Below, piece by piece: positions 5,760 through 11,377 of a DNA stretch of 11,377 bases (position 1 is its first letter; every line of letters begins with the position of its first letter). The notes beneath the pieces are model-generated. The model was not told the origin of the DNA. It searched no databases and saw only the letters and a list, made by a program, of their open reading frames with translations. The DNA comes from Dysgonamonadaceae bacterium (GTDB taxonomy: Bacteria; Bacteroidota; Bacteroidia; Bacteroidales; Azobacteroidaceae): positions 1 to 11,377 of the forward strand of contig JAITAH010000337.1 in assembly GCA_031284225.1 (NCBI GenBank), given 5' to 3'. The translations under genes were made by a program, and so were the position numbers.

Positions 5760-8227
5760 AGCTATTGAAGAACCGGTTGCTTTTTCTCATCGCAGGGTTG
5801 ACGAGTTTACCGCTTTGCGCTCAAATCCGTTTGACGCAAGATACTGTGCTGGAGAAAGCCATTATTCAATCCGGCCTTATCCATAGTCCTTTGCCGCTCG
5901 ACAATGCCCGTTCGTTCGAAACACGGGGCTTGGCAAAAAAGCTCATATCCCGCCGGCCTTTCGACCTTTCGGAAAAACTTGTCGGATGGACACATTCCGG
6001 ATGGGGACAACTGAGTTTTTCAACCGAAAAAACCATTTCCGGCGCCGGTAGCCTGAAAATGGAATTTCCGACCAGTACGAGACAACGGGCAGTGGGATCT
6101 CCCGATGACAGGGATTACGCTACCTACGGGAGTTGTCGGATTCAAAAAGATGCAGGCGGCGAGAACTGGGAATCTTTCAACCGGATAGTTTTTGCCATCT
6201 ATCCTGATTGCGAAGGGGCGCGGGTGGTCAACTTGAACTTTACTTTTGAAAACGCCGGCACGCCTGCTTCACCCGATACCCATCGTCGGTCGGCATCCCA
6301 TCTGATTCACTTGAAAAACCGTCAATGGAATCATTGCTTCCTGGACTTGGATGAATTCCAGCGGGATAAAGTCCTGCAAATCGGCTTTTCGTGCAGCGTC
6401 AAAGGCAAAGACCGTACCACCGGCGATCAATCGGTTTTTTACATCGACAGCATGGAGTTGCAGCAAATCGAAGATCCGGAAATCGTCAGCGGATGGTTGC
6501 CGGGGAAAAACAAAATCATTTATTCCACCACTGGCTACGAACTCCATAGCCCGAAGACAGCGATTGTCAATCCGGATGGCGCCCCTCTCCGCTCATCCTT
6601 TCAATTATTGGATGCTTCTAAAAATGTTGCCGTTTATACGGCTACCATCCGGCAGGAAAAAACGACAACAGGTTCTTTCGGTATTCTGGATTTTACCACT
6701 TTTGACCATCCAGGCGATTACCGCCTGAAATGGGGCGGAACCTTGACCCCGCCTTTCCACATCGGCGCCCGTATTTGGGAAAATTCGATGTGGCGGGTCT
6801 TGAATTTTATTTTTTGCCAGCGTTGCGGCTATCCTGTTCCCGAAAAACACGGAACCTGCCATATTGATCTTTGGTCCGAACACAACGGCCAAAAGATTTC
6901 CTACGCAGGCGGTTGGCACGATGCGGGCGATTTATCGCAGCAAACCCTGCAAACCGGCGACGTTACTTACGCCTTGCTGGAACTCTATAAAAATCAAAAA
7001 GACAAAAACAATTTATTAGCCCGGCGTCTGCTCGAAGAAGCCGGATGGGGATTGGAATTTATTCTCCGCAATCGCTATGGCGACGGGTATCGCGCCAGCA
7101 GTATGGGATTGCTTATCTGGCAGGACGGTATTTTCGGCACAGTGGATGATATTTCCTCGGTGCGGGTGCAAAATCTCGCCTTCGATAATTTCTTGTATGC
7201 CGCTTACGAAGCTTACGCCGCTATGACGGTAGATAACGATCCGATGTTGCAGGAATATCTTGCGAAAATAGCCCGGGAAGATTTTGAGTTTGCGCTGGAA
7301 AAACACAAGGCGTCCGGTTTCGGCGGATTCCTTTATCCTTACGAACACAGTTACAATACTTCTGAAAGCCAGTATCAGGCTACTTTGTCGTGGGCGGCCA
7401 GTCGGTTGTATCAACTGACTCAGGATCCGTATTTTGCCGCCCTGGCTGCCGAATCGATCCGTTATACTCTGGATTGCCAGCAGAAAGAACCGTTGAACGA
7501 CAAAAACGGAACCAAAGGATTTTTCTATCGCAACCTTTCCCGGCAATCCATTGTCCATTACGTCCATCAGTCGCGCGAACAAATATATATGCAGGCTTTG
7601 ACGTTGCTTTGCGAAACGCAACCTCAGCATCCCGATTACAGGCAATGGGTAGAATCAATCCGTTTGTACGGCGATTACCTGAAGAACTTGATGCCCTATA
7701 CGGCTCCTTACGGCATGTTGCCAAGCGGTGTGTATCACATAGACGAATACAAAGACACTGAAAGTTTCAATCACTTGCACCTCTTTCCGCCCGATAATGC
7801 GGCGGAATTGTACGTACGGCAGGTGAAAAAAGGCGTCCCTTTAGACGGCGAACATTACCTGATGCGTTTTCCGGTAGGGTTCGGCATCTTTAATGGAAAC
7901 CTTGCCGTACATCTTTCCATGGGAAAAGCCGCCGCCGTTTGTGGTAATTTTCTTAAAGATGAAGAATTACTCCGTATCGGCAAAGAACAGATGGCATGGA
8001 CGGCAGGAAAAAATCCCTTCGGACAATCGTTGATTTACGGCGAAGGCTGGAATTATTCGCAAATGGACAGCTTTTCATCCGGCGAAATAACCGGCGGAAT
8101 GCCGGTCGGCGTCCGCTCGCTGGACAATGAAGACGTCCCTTATTGGCCGCAAGTCAATAACGCCTGTTATAAAGAGGTTTGGGTAACATCGGCCGGCAAA
8201 TGGCTGTCGCTGCTATCCGAATATTAA
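5756..8227 (+). CDS. Secreted GH9 family glycoside hydrolase with N-terminal carbohydrate-binding-like and CelD_N Ig-like domains
   Basis: 823 residues with a type I signal peptide (K-rich start, hydrophobic 8-20, likely cleavage after Ala22). Residues ~25-240 form a beta-sandwich-like region ending V-F-Y-I-D-S-M-E-L, typical of a carbohydrate-binding module but not assignable to a family by eye. About 250-340 is the Ig-like CelD_N domain (GYELHSPKTAIV ... FDHPGDYRLKWG). The (alpha/alpha)6 GH9 domain runs ~340-820. GGWHDAGD (385-392) holds the paired aspartates, with Asp392 the expected catalytic base and Asp389 assisting; GKNPFGQSLIYGEG (751-764) and DVPYWPQVNNACYKEVWV (793-810) are C-terminal signatures, with Glu807 the probable acid. 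Members cleave beta-1,4-glucans or related polymers by inversion; some GH9 enzymes are exo-glucosaminidases, so cellulose is not certain. It overlaps the permease gene by 4 nt and precedes the ThuA gene by 38 nt. Confidence 0.92.
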   Translation: MKLLKNRLLFLIAGLTSLPLCAQIRLTQDTVLEKAIIQSGLIHSPLPLDNARSFETRGLAKKLISRRPFDLSEKLVGWTHSGWGQLSFSTEKTISGAGSLKMEFPTSTRQRAVGSPDDRDYATYGSCRIQKDAGGENWESFNRIVFAIYPDCEGARVVNLNFTFENAGTPASPDTHRRSASHLIHLKNRQWNHCFLDLDEFQRDKVLQIGFSCSVKGKDRTTGDQSVFYIDSMELQQIEDPEIVSGWLPGKNKIIYSTTGYELHSPKTAIVNPDGAPLRSSFQLLDASKNVAVYTATIRQEKTTTGSFGILDFTTFDHPGDYRLKWGGTLTPPFHIGARIWENSMWRVLNFIFCQRCGYPVPEKHGTCHIDLWSEHNGQKISYAGGWHDAGDLSQQTLQTGDVTYALLELYKNQKDKNNLLARRLLEEAGWGLEFILRNRYGDGYRASSMGLLIWQDGIFGTVDDISSVRVQNLAFDNFLYAAYEAYAAMTVDNDPMLQEYLAKIAREDFEFALEKHKASGFGGFLYPYEHSYNTSESQYQATLSWAASRLYQLTQDPYFAALAAESIRYTLDCQQKEPLNDKNGTKGFFYRNLSRQSIVHYVHQSREQIYMQALTLLCETQPQHPDYRQWVESIRLYGDYLKNLMPYTAPYGMLPSGVYHIDEYKDTESFNHLHLFPPDNAAELYVRQVKKGVPLDGEHYLMRFPVGFGIFNGNLAVHLSMGKAAAVCGNFLKDEELLRIGKEQMAWTAGKNPFGQSLIYGEGWNYSQMDSFSSGEITGGMPVGVRSLDNEDVPYWPQVNNACYKEVWVTSAGKWLSLLSEY

Positions 8228-8265
8228 GTTTTTAATTGAATATCAACTTTTAATATAATTAAGAT

Positions 8266-9768
8266 ATGAAGCGAATCTTCTTCTTACTGGCAACTATGCT
8301 GGTTGTTTGCGGAACTGCGTTGATGGCTGCTCCGGCATACAAAGTACTCGTTCTTACCGAACGGGGTGGACAACACGGCGGATTTACCGATGCCGCTTTA
8401 ACATGGCTGGCCGTCCGGTCGAAAGAAATGAATTTTGAGTTTACGGAAATCAACAACACAAAGGCAGTGAATGAAAAATTCCTTTCCCAATACCAATTGA
8501 TTATCCAGTTGGACTATCCGCCCTATACTTGGACAAAAGACGCTGAAAAAGCCTTTATGCGTTACATTGACGAGGGGAAGGGCGGTTGGATCGGTTTTCA
8601 CCATGCTACCTTGCTGGGCGAATTTGACGGCTATCCTCTCTGGCATTGGTTTTCCGATTTTATGGGCGGCATCCGTTTCCGGAATTATATTGCGGCCAAA
8701 GCCGATGCTACCGTTCGGGTAGAAGACGCTCGGCATCCGGTCATGAAAGGCGTTGACGCCTCGTTTGTAATACCGGACGACGAATGGTACACATTCGATA
8801 GAAATCCTCGCCCGAACGTGCAGGTACTGGCCAATGTGGATGAATCGACTTACAGTCCGCCTTCGGATATCAAAATGGGAGACCATCCTGTGGTCTGGAT
8901 CAATCCTCACAAGGCTGCCCGCAATGTGTATTTCTTGATGGGGCACAGCAAGAAACTGTTTGATTCTGAAATGTTTAAGACCATGTTCGGCAATGCTATT
9001 GAATGGGCGTCGTCTGGAGATACAAAAACCGTACCCTATACCGCCCGTTATGCCCGGGCGCCGCGTTTCAAAGCATTGGTGTATTACAGCGAGCATGTAG
9101 AAGAGGCGCACCGTCAATTTGCCGAACAGGGAGTGGAATTTTTCCGCCGCTTGAACTACGGCGCCGGCTTTCAGTTGGACGTTACCACAACGTTGGCAGG
9201 TTATCCTTACGAAAAACTCAAAGCGTACGATGTGGTGGTAATGTTGAACAATTCGCCGTCTGTCCCGGCCGAACGCGAAGCTTTTCAAAAATACATGGAA
9301 AACGGCGGCGGATGGATAGGCTTCCACGCAGCAGCTTATAACGATAAAAACACTCATTGGCCATGGTTTGTCGATTTTCTGGGCGGCGGCGTTTTCTTTT
9401 GCAATAACTGGCCTCCGCAGCCGGCCAAATTGATCGTCGATTATCCGGCGCATCCGGTTACCAACAATCTGCCCGAATCGTTTATCGCGCCCGAAAGCGA
9501 ATGGTATCAATGGAATCCGAGTCCAGGTAAAAATCCCGATGTGGATGTCTTGCTTTCGCTCTCGCCCGATAATTATCCGATAGGCATTAAAGACGTTGTC
9601 AGTTCCGGCGATTTCCCCATCGTGTGGACCAATAAAAACTACCGGATGATTTATCTAAACATGGGACACGGCGATGACGAATTTACCGATGCTACACAAA
9701 AACTGCTCTTCGTGAATGCATTCCGATGGGTAGTCAGTCAAAATAAAAACGGCGATCCGTTTAAATAG
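8266..9768 (+). CDS. Secreted protein with two tandem ThuA domains
   Basis: 500 residues with a clear signal peptide (MKRIFFLLATMLVV, cleavage near Ala21-Ala24). Two ThuA domains (trehalose-utilization family, glutamine-amidotransferase-like fold) lie in tandem, about 25-250 and 267-492. The copies match motif for motif: GKGGWIGFHHAT (105 on) and GGGWIGFHAAAY (347 on); DDEWYTFDRNPR (171-182) and SEWYQWNPSP (411-420); PVVWINPHKAARNVYFLMGH (208-227) and PIVWTNKNYRMIYLNMGHG (451-469). The usual ThuA protein has one copy. In Rhizobium ThuA belongs to a trehalose pathway that passes through a 3-keto sugar, and Bacteroidetes relatives are often secreted beside glycosidases, so action on an oxidised sugar is plausible but unproven. 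The 38-nt gap after the GH9 gene holds no promoter box, which suggests the same transcript; the leader is A/T-rich with no Shine-Dalgarno. Confidence 0.88.
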   Translation: MKRIFFLLATMLVVCGTALMAAPAYKVLVLTERGGQHGGFTDAALTWLAVRSKEMNFEFTEINNTKAVNEKFLSQYQLIIQLDYPPYTWTKDAEKAFMRYIDEGKGGWIGFHHATLLGEFDGYPLWHWFSDFMGGIRFRNYIAAKADATVRVEDARHPVMKGVDASFVIPDDEWYTFDRNPRPNVQVLANVDESTYSPPSDIKMGDHPVVWINPHKAARNVYFLMGHSKKLFDSEMFKTMFGNAIEWASSGDTKTVPYTARYARAPRFKALVYYSEHVEEAHRQFAEQGVEFFRRLNYGAGFQLDVTTTLAGYPYEKLKAYDVVVMLNNSPSVPAEREAFQKYMENGGGWIGFHAAAYNDKNTHWPWFVDFLGGGVFFCNNWPPQPAKLIVDYPAHPVTNNLPESFIAPESEWYQWNPSPGKNPDVDVLLSLSPDNYPIGIKDVVSSGDFPIVWTNKNYRMIYLNMGHGDDEFTDATQKLLFVNAFRWVVSQNKNGDPFK

Positions 9769-9908
9769 ATTGAAAATATAAGATAAAAGAAGACAAACAA
9801 GATGAAAAGATTAAAAAGACCTTTTATTGTTTTTTAGTTTCTTCTTTCTCCTTTATCGTATATCTAATGTTTTATAAATCATTTATTTTATATCCTATCA
9901 TAAGAATC

Positions 9909-10940
9909 ATGAAACACATAAAAGTAACCGCATGGATAGCGATAGTCTGTCTGACCATCGCTTGCCAATCGCAAAAAATAACAGACAAAAACAGGGCAAC
10001 AAAGCCTGAGGAAAAAATCGTATTGGCTTATGTTACCTCTTGGAGCCGTATAATACCCGATCCGGCTCACCTCACGCATATCAATTATGCCTTCGGGCAT
10101 GTAGCCGACACGTTCGACGAAGTACGTATAAACAATGAAGATCGCTTGAAACAGCTCGTCGGATTGAAAAAACAAAAACCTTCGTTACGAATCCTTCTCT
10201 CCATCGGAGGATGGGGAAGCGGACGGTTCAGCGAAATGGCTGCCGATGCCAACTACCGCCGCTCGTTTGCCGGAGACTGTCGGCGGGTAGTAGATACATT
10301 CGGACTGGATGGAATCGACATCGACTGGGAATATCCAACGTCCGATATGGCGGGAATATCCGCTTCGCCGGCAGATAAAGATAATTTTACGCTGATGATG
10401 AAAGATATACGACAAGCCATCGGCGCCGATAAATTGCTTACGCTTGCCACCGCCGCCGGTGCGCAGTATATCGATTTCAGGGGAATAGACCCCTATGTCG
10501 ATTTCGTGAACATCATGTCCTACGATATGGGTAATCCGCCGTATCATCATTCCGGACTTTATCGATCCGAACATACCGGCAGTCTGTCGGTCGATGAAGC
10601 GGTAAAAGCGCATATAAACGCCGGCGTTCCGGTACGCAAACTGGTTATGGGTATCCCTTTTTACGGCCGGGGAAGAAAAGAAACCGGCAACTTCAGTAAC
10701 TATAAAAATATTATTACGCTCCATCAGTTTGAAAAAAAATGGGACGATGTAGCTCAGGCGCCGTATCTGAGTAGCGACAGTATCGAATTTGTATGCGGAT
10801 ACGACGATCCGCGGTCGATTGCCCTCAAATGTGAATATATAATCGAAAAAGGTATGCTCGGAGCCATGTACTGGGATTATGACGGAGATGACAGCGAAGG
10901 AACACTGCGCCGGGCTGTTTTTAACGGATTGAATAAATAA
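9909..10940 (+). CDS. GH18 family chitinase-like lipoprotein
   Basis: 343 residues from the ATG at 9909. A start 14 codons earlier (9867) adds a second hydrophobic stretch ahead of MKHIKVTAWIAIVCLTIAC, which is already a complete lipoprotein signal, so 9909 is preferred; Cys19 would carry the lipid. The TIM-barrel signatures are intact: the LLSIGGWG strand (Ser98, Gly100, Gly101), DGIDIDWE (Asp134, Asp137, Asp139, catalytic Glu141), MSYDM (203-207) and the terminal-strand Trp322 in MYWDYDGDD. The fold and residues predict retaining, substrate-assisted cleavage of beta-1,4-linked N-acetylglucosamine polymers (chitin-type or peptidoglycan-like). Endo-N-acetylglucosaminidase activity on N-glycans is possible but these enzymes are usually built differently. 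It is anchored, probably at the outer membrane. A 140-nt A/T-rich gap separates it from the ThuA gene; I see no TAnnTTTG box there, so read-through is possible. Confidence 0.92.
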   Translation: MKHIKVTAWIAIVCLTIACQSQKITDKNRATKPEEKIVLAYVTSWSRIIPDPAHLTHINYAFGHVADTFDEVRINNEDRLKQLVGLKKQKPSLRILLSIGGWGSGRFSEMAADANYRRSFAGDCRRVVDTFGLDGIDIDWEYPTSDMAGISASPADKDNFTLMMKDIRQAIGADKLLTLATAAGAQYIDFRGIDPYVDFVNIMSYDMGNPPYHHSGLYRSEHTGSLSVDEAVKAHINAGVPVRKLVMGIPFYGRGRKETGNFSNYKNIITLHQFEKKWDDVAQAPYLSSDSIEFVCGYDDPRSIALKCEYIIEKGMLGAMYWDYDGDDSEGTLRRAVFNGLNK

Positions 10941-10970
10941 ATAAGATCATACCGTAGGTTTTGCAGTCAT

Positions 10971-11010
10971 AGCAGAGAGGCGTATCAAATTTTTAGTATG
11001 CCTTTCTGCT
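10971..11010 (+). terminator. Strong hairpin after the GH18 gene, probable transcription end
   Basis: AGCAGAGAGGCGTA (10971-10984) pairs with TATGCCTTTCTGCT (10997-11010) over 14 bp with two G-U pairs and a 12-nt loop. It starts 30 nt after the GH18 stop codon. It lacks the T-run expected of an intrinsic terminator (the next bases are GATTAATATT), so it may instead be a 3'-end stabilising structure or an RNA processing site. Confidence 0.45.
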
Positions 11011-11089
11011 GATTAATATTGTGCATTTGGAACCTCCGGATTATCCGTCCTACGGTGTTGTTTGGCGAAGAAAACCGGGAAATATCTAT

Positions 11090-11107
11090 AATCTGTTGCA
11101 ACAGATT
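11090..11107. repeat. 18-bp perfect palindrome
   Basis: AATCTGTTG (11090-11098) is followed directly by its reverse complement CAACAGATT (11099-11107). As RNA it would fold as a 7-bp stem with a UGCA loop; as DNA it could be a dimeric regulator site. It lies about 170 nt upstream of the -7 box of the last gene, far for a simple repressor site, and no second copy is seen in the window. Confidence 0.6.
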
Positions 11108-11251
11108 GCCTTCGGCCGGTTCATGATGATATGTCGTATGTGGGTAAGGTAGTGGTCTTTATTGTGTTTTTGGTAGAGGTGGATCACGTAGGCAAGGTTT
11201 CGAAGAAACGGATACCCGCCATACATATTCCCTAATAAATTCCGAATCCCA

Positions 11252-11282
11252 TTGGTATGTTCCCCGAAATTTATTAAATTTG
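11252..11282 (+). promoter_or_regulatory. Bacteroidetes-type promoter for the gene at 11307
   Basis: TAAATTTG at 11275-11282 is a perfect -7 box (TAnnTTTG). A partial -33 element, TTG at 11252-11254 (ATTGG context), lies 20 nt upstream, the normal spacing. Transcription would begin near 11289 with a leader of under 20 nt that is almost all A, ending directly at ATG 11307. Confidence 0.6.
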
Positions 11283-11306
11283 TACTTGATAAAAATAAAA
11301 AAAAGT

Positions 11307-11377
11307 ATGGAAACACAAGTTGAATTTTACAAAATCCGCACCCTTGCGGAACGCTTTTCCGCCACCAGTGATTTTGT
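11307..11377 (+). CDS. Start of an unidentified gene (3' end outside window)
   Basis: ATG at 11307 follows an A-rich leader and a good promoter. The 23 visible residues begin METQVEFYKIRTLAERFSAT and stay open to the edge. The E-F-Y-K-I-R-T-L-A-E-R-F-S-A-T pattern faintly recalls the cytoplasmic N-terminus of multi-pass Bacteroidetes membrane proteins that begin with a similar F-x-K-x-R-x-F-G-E motif, but this is too short to name. Function unknown. Confidence 0.55.
   Translation, partial: METQVEFYKIRTLAERFSATSDF

Larger units (their letters stand above)
10941..11306. other. 366-nt intergenic region with structured DNA/RNA
   Basis: No convincing gene lies here. Contents in order: an 8-bp inverted repeat (ACCGTAGG 10951-10958 with CCTACGGT 11049-11056) that encloses a strong 14-bp hairpin (10971-11010); a small CGGA/TCCG hairpin (11037-11047); an 18-bp perfect palindrome (11090-11107); a G/T-rich stretch (11138-11190) that reads as a short open frame on both strands; and a promoter at 11252-11282. 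The nested pairing of 10951-11056 could be a folded 3'-UTR or small RNA, or simply a terminator with chance flanking matches. Confidence 0.5.

Noticed and set aside
8398..9510. Long open frame (370 codons) on the minus strand
   Set aside because: It lies wholly inside the tandem-ThuA gene, whose domains and signal peptide are unmistakable. Its translation shows no recognisable family, so it is a shadow of the real gene's codon pattern.
9802..9837. 11-codon ORF in the gap before the GH18 gene, as a leader peptide
   Set aside because: Too short and A/T-rich to distinguish from chance. No attenuator hairpin with a T-run follows it.
9867..9908. Earlier start for the GH18 lipoprotein
   Set aside because: It adds 14 residues of A/T-rich leader before an already complete lipoprotein signal peptide that begins at 9909.
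11131..11235. 34-codon hydrophobic plus-strand ORF
   Set aside because: No ribosome-binding site, no recognised family, and the same DNA is open on the other strand, so coding cannot be supported.
11086..11316. 76-codon minus-strand ORF in the last intergenic region
   Set aside because: Its first third is the antisense of the promoter and start of the gene at 11307. The middle reads like plausible coding sequence (a Y-V-I-H-L-Y-Q-K-H patch) and could be a decayed gene, but no family was recognised.
1..11377. CRISPR arrays, tRNA/rRNA genes, insertion sequences, attachment sites
   Set aside because: No regularly spaced repeats, no tRNA T-arm with pairing acceptor, and no transposase or integrase motifs were found on reading both strands.

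Overview
The window looks like a piece of a Bacteroidales chromosome, probably from a gut or other polysaccharide-degrading lineage. Evidence: a BT_3987/BT_3044-type surface protein at the left edge (these normally sit next to SusC/SusD pairs), a DUF6057 membrane protein, FHS-type sugar permease, GH9 and GH18 enzymes, start sites with A/T-rich leaders and little Shine-Dalgarno, and two perfect copies of the Bacteroidetes -7 promoter box TAnnTTTG ahead of genes. All convincing genes are on the + strand. No tRNA, rRNA, CRISPR array or intact mobile element is visible.

Layout. (A) 2-673: C-terminal part of a DUF1735 + BT_3044-like surface lipoprotein, probably the last gene of a polysaccharide utilization locus lying mostly to the left. 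It ends in a strong intrinsic terminator (689-734). (B) 739-3988: two overlapping genes, a polytopic membrane protein with a soluble C-terminal half (DUF6057) and a lipoprotein-like beta-propeller protein carrying one CxxCH heme-c motif. (C) 4009-4206: a 65-codon ORF that looks like a HU-like/DUF4469-type protein that has lost its middle. (D) 4427-10940: a sugar-uptake and degradation block with its own putative promoter: FHS-type permease, GH9 glycosidase (ATGA overlap with the permease), a secreted tandem-ThuA protein 38 nt further on, and a GH18 lipoprotein after a 140-nt gap. (E) 10941-11306: intergenic with a 14-bp hairpin, an 18-bp perfect palindrome and a promoter. (F) 11307 to the edge: start of an unidentified gene.

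How it may work together: the GH9 and GH18 enzymes would cut beta-linked glucan, glucosamine or N-acetylglucosamine polymers outside the cytoplasm, the permease would carry the released sugar across the inner membrane, and the ThuA protein would act on a sugar derivative in the periplasm or at the surface. The substrate cannot be fixed from the sequence. The least-explained parts are the DUF6057/CxxCH-propeller pair and the permease, which lacks the two acidic residues that couple transport in E. coli FucP. No wholly new system can be demonstrated here.
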